Positions 24,152 through 31,844 of a stretch of 37,919 bases of DNA are shown one piece after another. The position numbers were made by a program, and so were the translations under genes. Numbering within the stretch: the first letter of the stretch is position 1; each line of letters starts with the position of its first letter. This stretch comes from CAXQRU01 sp964226685. Lineage in GTDB: Bacteria; Pseudomonadota; Gammaproteobacteria; Pseudomonadales; Cellvibrionaceae. The stretch is taken from positions 1 to 37,919 of the forward strand of contig CAXQRU010000014.1 of NCBI GenBank assembly GCA_964226685.1, given 5' to 3'. The notes below the pieces were generated by a model. The model did not search any database and had not been told where the DNA came from. It was given only the letters and a program-made list of their open reading frames with translations.

Positions 24152-26810
24152 ATCCCAAAGTCGGACGCAACCACATCTCCGCCGTTGCTAAATCCCAACC
24201 TTTCCTCCTTGCATAATCTTCCACTTGGTCTTTATCAATTTTGCCCAAACCAAAATAGCGTGCTTCTGGATGGGCGATATACCAACCGCTCACTGAAGCC
24301 GCTGGCCACATGGCATAGCTATCGGTTAACTGGCTGCCAATAGCCTCTTCCACATCCAGCAACTTCCATAAAGTGCCCTTCTCAGTGTGCTCGGGGCATG
24401 CCGGGTAACCGGGCGCTGGGCGAATACCGGCATAGGCTTCTTTAATGAGATCCTCATTAGTCAATGACTCATCAGAAGCATAACCCCAATACTGTTTTCG
24501 AATTTGCTCATGCAGCCATTCAGCAGAGGCTTCGGCAAAGCGATCGGCAATGGCTTTCACCATAATCGCATTGTAGTCATCACCTTTTTGCTCGTACTGT
24601 TTAGCAATCTCTTCAGCGCCCAAACAACTCACCGCAAATGCGCCCATATAATCTTTATTCGGGGAAATGTAATCGGCTAAAGAACGATAAGGCCGATCGG
24701 CTGGGCGATCGACTTGCTGGCGCAGGTGGTGCAATGTGGCGATACGCTCACCATCATAGAATAATTCCGTCGAGTCGCCTTCTATGGCGCGTGCCTCAAA
24801 CAAGCCGAATACGGCTTTGCACACTAGCTGTTGTGTCTCGATTAAATCATCTAGCATGGCTGTCGCATCAGCATAGAGCTTTGACGCTTCCGTACCAACA
24901 ATTTCGTCGGTTAAAATTTCTGGAAATTTACCGTGCAATTCCCAGGTTTTGAAAAAGGGCGTCCAATCAAAACGTTCTTTCAATTCCTTTAACGGAATCT
25001 TATCTAAGATTTGCTGACCCAACTTCTTTGGAACCACCGCTTGATAGTGTTCCCAGTCTATCGGGGTTGGATTCGCTCTTGCCTTTGCTAAATTTGCAAA
25101 GGCTTTCTTCGCGCGTTTTTTCGCATTTTGCTCGCGAACCTTTTGGTTATCCAATCGAACCTGCTCCTTATAAGCCTCTTTTTGACTGCTCATTAATTTT
25201 GATACGACGGGTACCGATTTTGAGGCATCGAGTACATGTATCACACCGTGTTCATATTCCGGTTCAATTTTCACGGCAGTATGGGCTTTCGAAGTCGTGG
25301 CGCCACCAATCAACAATGGAATCTCCATGCCTCGCTCTTTCATCATTTTGGCAACCGTGACCATTTCATCAAGCGATGGAGTAATAAGGCCTGAAAGTCC
25401 AATGACATCGGCATTGTGCTCAACCGCTGCATCTAAAATTTTCTCAGGTGGCACCATCACACCTAAATCGATGACTTCATAGTTGTTACAGGCCAACACG
25501 ACACCCACAATATTCTTACCAATATCGTGCACATCACCTTTGACTGTAGCCATAATCACAACGCCGTTATTTTGGCTAGTATTGCCAGAGCGTAGCTTTT
25601 CCTCTTCAATATATGGCAACAAATGCGCAACCGCTTGCTTCATCACGCGAGCACTTTTTACCACCTGGGGCAAAAACATTTTGCCCTCACCAAATAAATC
25701 GCCAACCACATTCATACCGACCATTAAAGGCCCTTCGATGACCTCAATGGGTTTATCGGCTTGCAGACGAGCCTCTTCAGTATCTTCAGTAATGAATTCG
25801 GTAATGCCTTTAACCAGAGAGTGAGTGATGCGCTCTTGCAAGGGTAGCTCGCGCCATTTTAATTTATCCGTTTCCTTGGCTTCGCTGGTTTGACCTTTTA
25901 AACTCTCGGCAAAGTCCACCAAGCGCTCGCCCGCATCCTCTCGGCGATTGAGCACCACATCTTCCACGCGTTCGAGCAGCTCTTTTTCAATATCATCGTA
26001 GATGGTAAGCATGCCTGCATTGACAATACCCATGTCCATACCCGCTTTAATGGCATGATATAAAAACACAGAGTGCATGGCCTCACGCACGATATCATTG
26101 CCTCGAAAAGAGAATGACACGTTGGAAACACCACCAGAAACCTTTGCGCCGGGTAAATTTTTCTTAATCCACTCGGTGGCTTTGAAAAAATCGACTGCAT
26201 AATTATCGTGATCACTGATGCCGGTGGCGATTGGAAAAATATTGGGGTCAAATACAATATCTTGGGGGGGAAAGCCTAACTTATCGACCAACAAACGATA
26301 AGAGCGCTCACAGATTTCAATACGGCGCTCGTAAGTATCGGCCTGGCCCTTTTCATCAAAAGCCATCACCACGGTAGCGGCACCATAGCGCAAAATGGTT
26401 TTTGCTTGTTCAAGGAACTCTTCTTCACCACTTTTCAATGAAATTGAGTTCACAATGGCTTTACCTTGCACACACTGCAAACCGGCTTCGATGATTTCAA
26501 ACTTGGAAGAGTCAATCATGAACGGTACGCGAACAATATCCGGCTCTGCGGCCAGCAAGTTTAAATACCGACGCATCGCAGCGACACCATCGAGCATGGC
26601 ATCATCCATATTGACATCAATAATTTGCGCACCGTCTTCGACTTGCACACGGGCGATATCGATCGCCTCTTCATAATTTTCTTCTTGAATTAAGCGCGCA
26701 AATTTTCGAGAGCCAGTCACATTCGCCCGCTCTCCGACATTGACAAAACCCGTGTGCTCGTTGACAACTAATGGCTCAAGACCACTGAGTACCATATCGG
26801 CTACTTTCAT
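24144..26810 (-). CDS. metH: Cobalamin-dependent methionine synthase, folate/B12/activation part (split MetH)
   Basis: 888 residues corresponding to E. coli MetH from just after the homocysteine domain to the C-terminus. Order: pterin-binding domain from FVNVGERANVTGSRKF (about 22), cobalamin cap KSARVMKQAVAHLLPYI, B12-binding KGDVHDIGKNIVGVVL with the axial-ligand His, then GLSGLITPSLDEM and LIGGATTSKAHTAVK. The SAM-binding activation domain shows RPAPGYPACPEHTEKGTLW and MWPAASVSGWY. It transfers a methyl group from methyltetrahydrofolate via cobalamin to homocysteine bound by the partner protein. The ATG shares a base with the upstream stop (TAATG) and has a perfect GGAGG 7 bases upstream, so it is a genuine start and not a frameshift artefact. 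Confidence 0.96.
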   Translation of the reverse strand: MKVADMVLSGLEPLVVNEHTGFVNVGERANVTGSRKFARLIQEENYEEAIDIARVQVEDGAQIIDVNMDDAMLDGVAAMRRYLNLLAAEPDIVRVPFMIDSSKFEIIEAGLQCVQGKAIVNSISLKSGEEEFLEQAKTILRYGAATVVMAFDEKGQADTYERRIEICERSYRLLVDKLGFPPQDIVFDPNIFPIATGISDHDNYAVDFFKATEWIKKNLPGAKVSGGVSNVSFSFRGNDIVREAMHSVFLYHAIKAGMDMGIVNAGMLTIYDDIEKELLERVEDVVLNRREDAGERLVDFAESLKGQTSEAKETDKLKWRELPLQERITHSLVKGITEFITEDTEEARLQADKPIEVIEGPLMVGMNVVGDLFGEGKMFLPQVVKSARVMKQAVAHLLPYIEEEKLRSGNTSQNNGVVIMATVKGDVHDIGKNIVGVVLACNNYEVIDLGVMVPPEKILDAAVEHNADVIGLSGLITPSLDEMVTVAKMMKERGMEIPLLIGGATTSKAHTAVKIEPEYEHGVIHVLDASKSVPVVSKLMSSQKEAYKEQVRLDNQKVREQNAKKRAKKAFANLAKARANPTPIDWEHYQAVVPKKLGQQILDKIPLKELKERFDWTPFFKTWELHGKFPEILTDEIVGTEASKLYADATAMLDDLIETQQLVCKAVFGLFEARAIEGDSTELFYDGERIATLHHLRQQVDRPADRPYRSLADYISPNKDYMGAFAVSCLGAEEIAKQYEQKGDDYNAIMVKAIADRFAEASAEWLHEQIRKQYWGYASDESLTNEDLIKEAYAGIRPAPGYPACPEHTEKGTLWKLLDVEEAIGSQLTDSYAMWPAASVSGWYIAHPEARYFGLGKIDKDQVEDYARRKGWDLATAEMWLRPTLGYE

Positions 26811-27820
26811 TACACCGCCTCCGTCAATACACGAGGCTTATAAGCTTGGGCGAGTTGATGCAAGGCTTTGATATGCTCAGGGGTAGTTCCACAACAACCA
26901 CCTAGAATATTGACATGATGCCCAGCTACAAAAGGTTTAATCAGCTCGGCCATCTCTTCAGGAGTTTGGTCATATTCACCAAACTCATTGGGCAAGCCAG
27001 CATTGGGATGCGCTGAGACTAAGACTGTTGATACTTTATCAAGTCGTTTGATATAGGGCAGCATATCGTCTGCACCCAGAGCACAATTCAAACCAATACT
27101 CAAAAGATGCCCATGCATCATAGAGACCCAAAAAGCTTCCGCCGTTTGGCCTGATAAAGTGCGGCCACTGGCATCGGTAATCGTGCCCGATACCATCACT
27201 GGAATTTCTCGATCCAATGACTCTCTTAACTCATCAATGGCAAACAAGGCCGCCTTAGCATTTAATGTATCAAAGACGGTTTCCACCATTAATATATCAG
27301 CACCTCCATCCAATAAGGCTGTTGCGGCTTGGGTGTAGGCCACTTTCAGCTCATCAAAGGTCACCAAACGCTTGCCAGGATCGTTCACATCGGGCGACAT
27401 GGACGCCGTGCGGTTCGTTGGGCCCAGCGCACCCACCACAAAACGCGGTTGTTCGGGAGTTTTCTTAGTCCACTCATCCGCCGCTACTCTCGCACACCTC
27501 GCCGCGTGATAATTAATATCATAGACATGAGCTTCCATCTCATAGTCCGCTTGAGCAATGGTGGTGCCATTAAATGAGTTGGTGGTCGCAAAATCGGCCC
27601 CCACCTCGAAGTAGGCATTATGAATTTCTGTAATGATATCGGGCCTTGTGATTGCCAAAAGATCGTTATTTCCCTTTAATGGGCTAGGATGATCGGCAAA
27701 ATGCTCCCCACGAAAATCGGCCTCATCGAGCTTATAGCGCTGAATCATGGTACCCATAGCACCGTCTAATAACATGATACGCTTTTGTAAAATATGGCTA
27801 AGCTGCTCAGAAACCAACAT
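26810..27820 (-). CDS. Homocysteine-binding subunit of split methionine synthase
   Basis: 336 residues equal to the N-terminal domain of MetH. It starts RIMLLDGAMGTMIQRYKL, with GADFATTNSFNGTTIAQ near 80, ALGPTNRTASMSPDVNDPG near 130 and the zinc-site cysteines in GLNCALGAD and GGCCGTTPEH near 315. It binds and activates homocysteine as a zinc thiolate. It ends TEAV just where E. coli MetH enters its interdomain linker, so the split falls at a natural domain boundary. The ATG at 27820 has AGGG 5 bases upstream; a GTG at 27826 would add two residues. The 115-base gap upstream is too short for a full cobalamin riboswitch ahead of a promoter. Confidence 0.94.
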   Translation of the reverse strand: MLVSEQLSHILQKRIMLLDGAMGTMIQRYKLDEADFRGEHFADHPSPLKGNNDLLAITRPDIITEIHNAYFEVGADFATTNSFNGTTIAQADYEMEAHVYDINYHAARCARVAADEWTKKTPEQPRFVVGALGPTNRTASMSPDVNDPGKRLVTFDELKVAYTQAATALLDGGADILMVETVFDTLNAKAALFAIDELRESLDREIPVMVSGTITDASGRTLSGQTAEAFWVSMMHGHLLSIGLNCALGADDMLPYIKRLDKVSTVLVSAHPNAGLPNEFGEYDQTPEEMAELIKPFVAGHHVNILGGCCGTTPEHIKALHQLAQAYKPRVLTEAV

Positions 27821-27935
27821 AATCACCCTGCTTTAGATGTCAAAAAGGGCGCTATGATAGCGTAATTGGGCCTTTCTCGCACTATTAAGGGCATTTAGCA
27901 CAGCCATAATGGCCAATTTTTAGATATCGAGTAAA

Positions 27936-28517
27936 TCAAGGAGCAAAACGCCTTTGTAGCACACTCATGGATTGATTGATTTGCTGAAAAGTTTCTTGTG
28001 AGCCCCCCCGATCGGGATGATGCTGCATAGCCAACTCTCGATAACGGCGTTTAACCTCCGCATAACTACAATCTGCTGATAGATTAAACCGAGATAATGC
28101 CACACTCAGCTCGTCATCTGAGACAAACGCCTGCCAGAAGCTATCGAGCAAAGACTCGATCGACGCCTTGTTCGCCTGCTCCAGATGACTCCAATTGAGA
28201 TAATAGTCACTGAGCGCTGCATCTGTCTCACTGCCTTTAATTAAGTCCTTTTCGGCAATAGGCTGGTTAATTTGCAATTCAACGGCAAGACTACTGATTG
28301 ATAAATAACGCCTATACTCTTCCCAATACGTATTCTGCAAATGATAGAGAGCATTATTCACTAGAAAATTGACGGCAAAGAGGTGTTCAACATCGCTCAT
28401 TTCATACTCAGACAAGTAGCCTTGCTCGCGAAGCTGATCGATCAAATCATAAAGTCGATGGGGGCCTGGATTGATATCCAACAAGGCCATTAACGGTTCG
28501 ATCAAATAGTTGGCCAA
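27936..28517 (-). CDS. J-domain protein (DnaJ-related family)
   Basis: 193 residues. The C-terminal 60 residues are a J domain with the HPD motif (YRELAMQHHPDRGGSQETFQQIN), so it can stimulate an Hsp70 ATPase. The N-terminal 120 residues match the DnaJ-related N-terminal region found in gammaproteobacteria (MANYLIEPLMALLDINPGPHRLYDL... and EHLFAVNFLVNNALYHLQ). Client and Hsp70 partner are unknown. Translation starts at TTG (28517) with AGGAG 6 bases upstream. The start overlaps the end of the pseudouridine-synthase gene by 16 bases, so the two are coupled. Confidence 0.9.
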   Translation of the reverse strand: MANYLIEPLMALLDINPGPHRLYDLIDQLREQGYLSEYEMSDVEHLFAVNFLVNNALYHLQNTYWEEYRRYLSISSLAVELQINQPIAEKDLIKGSETDAALSDYYLNWSHLEQANKASIESLLDSFWQAFVSDDELSVALSRFNLSADCSYAEVKRRYRELAMQHHPDRGGSQETFQQINQSMSVLQRRFAP

Positions 28518-29161
28518 GGCAAACTCCTAGGGTCGAGCAGTGCTTCGGGCAAATCTTTAAAATACTCACCCTCTAAGGGGGCAACTTGGTAATAAAACGG
28601 CTCGCCACCTAATTCAAAACCCAAACCGTATGCGTGCAAATACACACGATCTGATGGCTCCTGACAACCATATCGCGTATCCCCTAAAATAGGTGCACCA
28701 AGGCTCTTAAGAGCGACACGGATCTGGTGAGTTTTCCCTGTTCTTGGCTTCAGTACAAATAAGCGTTTGCACTCGCCGCTTGCCGCACTGAAAAATTGCG
28801 TAATGGCTGGGTTGTTGTGCGTTGGACTTAAGCGCCAACAACCGCGTCTAGCCGGTAGCATATCTCCCTTAATACACCCCTGCTTTTTTTTAGGCTTACG
28901 AGAACTTAGGGCCAGATAAAATTTGCAGATCAATCTTTGTTCAAATTGCATCGACAGCGCACGATTGGTCTCTTTATTTTTTGCGAACAACAATAAGCCA
29001 GAGGTGACTTGATCTAGGCGGTGCACAGGATAAAGAGGCTCTTGGAAATGCTCTTTCACTATCGCCATAATACCTTTATCATGATCCGTGCTGAACATAG
29101 GGATGTTAGCTGGCTTATTGATCAGTAAAAAATCCTCTTGTTGTGCAACAATTTCGAACAT
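28502..29161 (-). CDS. RluA-family RNA pseudouridine synthase
   Basis: 219 residues from the ATG at 29161, where the family begins (MFEIVAQQEDFLLINKPANIP). The catalytic motif is YPVHRLDQVTSGLLLFAK, with the nucleophile Asp in HRLD near residue 54. RTGKTHQIRVALKSLGAPILGD near 155 is the second RluA hallmark. It isomerises uridine in rRNA or tRNA; which position cannot be read, and it is a short form without an S4 domain, unlike RluD and RluC. It precedes and overlaps the J-domain gene and is divergent from the FMN protein 72 bases away. Confidence 0.93.
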   Translation of the reverse strand: MFEIVAQQEDFLLINKPANIPMFSTDHDKGIMAIVKEHFQEPLYPVHRLDQVTSGLLLFAKNKETNRALSMQFEQRLICKFYLALSSRKPKKKQGCIKGDMLPARRGCWRLSPTHNNPAITQFFSAASGECKRLFVLKPRTGKTHQIRVALKSLGAPILGDTRYGCQEPSDRVYLHAYGLGFELGGEPFYYQVAPLEGEYFKDLPEALLDPRSLPWPTI

Positions 29162-29233
29162 GATTCGCCTAGGTGTGAATACTGGAATCCATATAACATA
29201 CTGCTCCTGCAAGGCAATAACAAGGGCCATTCT

Positions 29234-30733
29234 ATGACATCCTCGTTTCTACTGAACCTGCTCGCTCAACTTTTCCTTCTGGCCATCGGTCTGTTGGTGG
29301 TTGCCATCCTCATCATGTACATCGTTGATAAAACCCAAAAAACTCACACGATTCGACGCAATTATCCTGTCATCGGCCGATTCCGATATTTCTTTGAACA
29401 TATGGGTGAGTTTTTTAGGCAATACTTCTTCGCCATGGATCGAGAAGAGCTGCCCTTTAACCGCGCTCAACGAAGTTGGGTCTACCGAGCTTCAAAAGAT
29501 GTCGACCATACCATTGCCTTTGGCTCCACCCGCAAACTCGATAATGTTGGTAGCTTGCTGTTTTTAAACTCAGCATTCCCCAAACAAAGCCAAGACATGG
29601 TTCATCCCGTAACAGTCACCATTGGGCCTCACTGCCCCAACCCCTACAATGTGCAATCGATCGTCAATGTTTCGGCCATGAGTTACGGCTCGCTATCAAA
29701 GCCTGCAGTCACCGCACTGTCCAGCGGTGCAGCAAAGGCTGGCTGTTGGCTCAATACCGGTGAGGGCGGCTTAGCTCCTGCCCATTTAGAGGGTGGCTGC
29801 GATATTATCTTTCAAATTGGGACGGCAAAATATGGCGTGCGGGATGCTGATGGTAAGCTCTGTGATCTACGCCTGAAAGAAATCGCCGGCCATGCACAAG
29901 TCAAAATGTTTGAGTTAAAACTCAGTCAAGGGGCAAAGCCTGGCAAAGGCGGCATTTTACCGGGCACGAAAGTTAATGCAGAAATCGCTAAGATTCGAGG
30001 TATTCCCGAAGGCCAAGACTCCATTAGCCCCAATGGCCACCTCGATATTGATTCACCGGCTGACCTTCTGGACATGATTGATCGCATCCGTACAGTTACC
30101 GGCAAACCCACAGGCTTTAAATGTGTTTTGGGGGACACCGATTGGATAGACGAGCTGCTCGACTTGATAGATGAACGCGGGGAAGCCTCGGCACCAGATT
30201 TTATTACCCTAGACAGTGCGGACGGCGGGACGGGCGCCGCACCACAGCCACTTATGGATTATATGGGTTTACCCCTTAAAGAGAGCTTGCCCTGGCTAGT
30301 TGATAAACTTATCGAGAGAGGCATGAAAGATCGAATCAAAGTCATTGCCTCAGGTAAATTAGTAACCCCCGCTGCCGTTGCCTGGGCCATTGCCATTGGC
30401 GCCGATTTTGTCAATACCGCTCGCGGCTTTATGTTTGCTTTGGGCTGTATCCAGGCGCTTCAATGCAATAAAAACACTTGTCCAACTGGAATTACGACGC
30501 ACGACCCAAAACTCCAACAAGGCTTAGTGCCAGCAGTGAAAGCCGAAAGAGTCGCTAATTATCACAAAAACATTACGTATGGCGTCGGAATGATCGCCCA
30601 CTCTTGTGGCGTAGAAAACCCCAGAGGCTTAACCAGAAAACACATTCGCATGGTACTTGAACAAGGTCTTTCTAAACGATTAGATGAAATTTATCCAGAA
30701 CCTCAAATTATCCAAAAAGATACGATGAAATAG
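29234..30733 (+). CDS. Membrane-anchored FMN-binding glutamate-synthase-like protein
   Basis: 499 residues from the ATG at 29234, which has AAGGG 7 bases upstream. An N-terminal membrane helix (LLNLLAQLFLLAIGLLVVAILIMY, shown in parts) anchors a domain equal to the FMN/3Fe-4S synthase barrel of glutamate synthase. Key pieces are VSAMSYGSLSKPAV near 142, LNTGEGGLAPAHL near 170, ITLDSADGGTGAAPQPLMD near 325 and the iron-sulfur cysteines in LQCNKNTCPTGITTHDP near 410. No glutaminase domain or GltD partner is present, so it is not a complete NADPH glutamate synthase. Such stand-alone proteins are common but their physiological reaction is not established. Confidence 0.92.
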   Translation: MTSSFLLNLLAQLFLLAIGLLVVAILIMYIVDKTQKTHTIRRNYPVIGRFRYFFEHMGEFFRQYFFAMDREELPFNRAQRSWVYRASKDVDHTIAFGSTRKLDNVGSLLFLNSAFPKQSQDMVHPVTVTIGPHCPNPYNVQSIVNVSAMSYGSLSKPAVTALSSGAAKAGCWLNTGEGGLAPAHLEGGCDIIFQIGTAKYGVRDADGKLCDLRLKEIAGHAQVKMFELKLSQGAKPGKGGILPGTKVNAEIAKIRGIPEGQDSISPNGHLDIDSPADLLDMIDRIRTVTGKPTGFKCVLGDTDWIDELLDLIDERGEASAPDFITLDSADGGTGAAPQPLMDYMGLPLKESLPWLVDKLIERGMKDRIKVIASGKLVTPAAVAWAIAIGADFVNTARGFMFALGCIQALQCNKNTCPTGITTHDPKLQQGLVPAVKAERVANYHKNITYGVGMIAHSCGVENPRGLTRKHIRMVLEQGLSKRLDEIYPEPQIIQKDTMK

Positions 30734-30766
30734 ACGAAAAACAACACTTTAGGGCACTATGGGGTA

Positions 30767-30795
30767 TTGCTATTGCCAAAGTAACTTAATAGACT
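30767..30795 (+). promoter_or_regulatory. Possible promoter of the cold-shock gene
   Basis: TTGCTA (30767-30772), a 17-base spacer and TAGACT (30790-30795). This would give a leader of about 60 bases. The leader contains a small hairpin, CTCG-tttc-CGAG, at about 30819-30830, consistent with the structured leaders usual for csp genes. The consensus match is modest. Confidence 0.35.
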
Positions 30796-30864
30796 AACTT
30801 TGCATCGGGGCTTTCACACTCGTTTCCGAGCACTCAGTTATCAATCGCAACACAAGGTTAAACA

Positions 30865-31074
30865 ATGTCAGAGAAACTACAAGGAACCGTTAAGTGGTTC
30901 AACGAAAGTAAAGGTTACGGCTTCATTTCACGCGATGGCGGCTCGGATCTATTTGTTCACTTCAGCAATATCACAGGAGACGGTTTCCGTACTCTCAAAG
31001 ATGGCCAACAAGTTCTGTTTACAGAAGGCATGGGCCAGAAAGGACCACAAGCGGAGAATGTTGAGCTAGCTTAA
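30865..31074 (+). CDS. CspA-family cold-shock protein
   Basis: 69 residues forming one cold-shock (OB-fold) domain that binds single-stranded RNA/DNA and melts RNA structure. The RNA-binding motifs are intact: GTVKWFNESKGYGFISRDGG (RNP1 region) and DLFVHFSNI (RNP2 region), ending GQKGPQAENVELA. Length is normal. AAGG lies 8 bases before the ATG. It is monocistronic with a hairpin after it. Whether it is truly cold-induced or constitutive like CspE cannot be told from the protein. Confidence 0.97.
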   Translation: MSEKLQGTVKWFNESKGYGFISRDGGSDLFVHFSNITGDGFRTLKDGQQVLFTEGMGQKGPQAENVELA

Positions 31075-31082
31075 CACTCGAA

Positions 31083-31100
31083 GGCCCAGTTCTCTGGGCC
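31083..31100 (+). terminator. Hairpin downstream of the cold-shock gene
   Basis: GGCCCAG-TTCT-CTGGGCC forms a perfect 7-bp stem starting 9 bases after the csp stop codon. No clear T-run follows (GAGCTTAGG), so it may act as a weak terminator or a 3'-end stabiliser. Confidence 0.55.
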
Positions 31101-31126
31101 GAGCTTAGGTCATTCTATATTAACTT

Positions 31127-31221
31127 AAAGACGCTTCCAAAAATTAGACTTTCCCTTATGGTCGATATAGGGCTCCAACTTCCATCTCGGCATAAAGAAA
31201 ACAATTTTTAGAAGCGTCTTT
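31127..31221 (-). other. Long imperfect hairpin, candidate structured RNA or small inverted-repeat element
   Basis: The arms 31127-31145 and 31203-31221 are complementary over 19 positions with one exception. After a small internal loop a second stem continues (about 31151-31160 with 31191-31200, 10 pairs), and a third weak stem closes the 30-base tip. Read as minus-strand RNA, all three mismatches become G-U wobbles, so the 19-bp and 10-bp stems would be unbroken. On the plus strand they are C-A mismatches. This makes a minus-strand RNA the better-folded option, though three wobbles is weak statistical evidence. No gene or obvious transposase feature is present. Confidence 0.45.
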
Positions 31222-31228
31222 GAGAAAA

Positions 31229-31247
31229 CACTAGGATTTTTCTAGTG
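31229..31247 (+). promoter_or_regulatory. Small dyad just upstream of the tRNA promoter
   Basis: CACTAG-gattttt-CTAGTG is a 6-bp perfect inverted repeat directly upstream of the predicted -10 of the tRNA operon. It may overlap the -35 region, where no good TTGACA is seen. It might be a terminator for upstream transcription or a regulator site. Confidence 0.35.
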
Positions 31248-31252
31248 CTTAG

Positions 31253-31270
31253 TATAGAATGCGCCGCTCT
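31253..31270 (+). promoter_or_regulatory. Likely -10 element and GC-rich discriminator of the tRNA operon
   Basis: TATAGAAT (31253-31260) is followed by GCGCCGCT immediately before the first tRNA base. A GC-rich discriminator is typical of stable-RNA promoters under stringent control. The -35 element is not clear. Confidence 0.45.
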
Positions 31271-31406
<136 letters not shown>

Positions 31407-31422
31407 TCAAAAATCCTACCCT

Positions 31423-31510
31423 GCCCGGGTGGTGAAATAGGTAGACACAGGAGACTTAAAATCTCCCGACTGAATAAGTCGTGCCGGTTCAAGTCAGGCC
31501 CCGGGCACCA
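31423..31510 (+). tRNA. tRNA-Leu (anticodon TAA)
   Basis: An 88-base class II tRNA with encoded CCA. The acceptor GCCCGGG/CCCGGGC is perfectly paired, and discriminator A73 is the leucine identity base. The anticodon loop is CTTAAAA (TAA), and the long variable arm forms CGACT-GAATA-AGTCG. The T-stem GCCGG/CAGGC has one G-A mismatch. It is probably co-transcribed with tRNA-Cys. Confidence 0.96.
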
Positions 31511-31844
31511 TTTTATAAAAGTCTTTTCTAATTCTTAATAACAAGAACCCCCTCCCAAGCGAGTATAAAAAAAACCGTTGGATCAACTTTTTCCTAGTTT
31601 TTTTAGTGCTTATTAACTCGCTTCTACACTTAAAATCTTTATCCACAACATCAGGGGATAACATTGTGGTTAACTTGTGTGGTTATACCAGCGCACCGCA
31701 TTAAATGCCTGCCGCAAGCTAATGGCTAGATATTGGCCCGCCAAAAATAGGGCAAAAAAGCCCATCTTTAGCCATCATACTTTATACTTTACATTTGCAC
31801 TGCCCAGCCGTACTGTAGCTACTGCTTTACACTCGAGACTAAAA
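31511..31844 (+). other. Non-coding gap between tRNA-Leu and rimK
   Basis: 334 bases without a convincing gene. An AT-rich stretch lies at 31511-31640 (for example the run of eight A's near 31570 and TTTTTTTAGTGCTTATTAA near 31600). A perfect DnaA box and two near-boxes lie at 31639-31686. A T/A-rich segment with TTTATACTTTACATTTGC near 31780 may hold the rimK promoter. An open frame that would extend RimK upstream to 31677 is rejected because the protein clearly starts at 31845. Confidence 0.6.
31639..31686 (+). promoter_or_regulatory. Cluster of DnaA-box-like sites
   Basis: TTATCCACA at 31639-31647 is a perfect DnaA box. On the opposite strand TGTGGTTAA (31665-31673) differs from the consensus by one base and TGTGGTTAT (31678-31686) by two. 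Their starts are 26 and 13 bases apart. DnaA binding could regulate rimK; an origin is not supported, since no origin-type genes flank the site. Confidence 0.45.

Noticed and set aside
25483..25824. Possible 113-residue gene on the plus strand inside metH
   Set aside because: It lies wholly antisense to conserved MetH coding sequence, has no convincing ribosome-binding site and its protein is typical of a shadow frame. The same applies to other antisense frames in metH, lpxK (8812-9090) and the HDOD gene (15253-15537).
26800..26820. Frameshift error breaking metH
   Set aside because: The downstream part has an ATG overlapping the stop as TAATG and a perfect GGAGG at the right spacing, and the split is at a domain boundary. 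Genuine fission is the simpler reading, though read support should be checked.
27821..27935. Cobalamin or SAM riboswitch ahead of split metH
   Set aside because: Only 115 bases are available, and I saw no B12-box or SAM-type conserved core. There is just a small GCCAT-a-ATGGC dyad near 27902-27912.
31511..31844. Chromosomal replication origin
   Set aside because: There are DnaA-like boxes and an AT-rich stretch, but only one perfect box, few GATC sites and none of the usual origin neighbours (dnaA, dnaN, gidA/mnmG, parAB).
31677..31844. N-terminal extension of RimK by 56 residues
   Set aside because: The frame is open, but the residues have no family similarity. The MKIAVLSRN start at 31845 gives the expected 301 residues.
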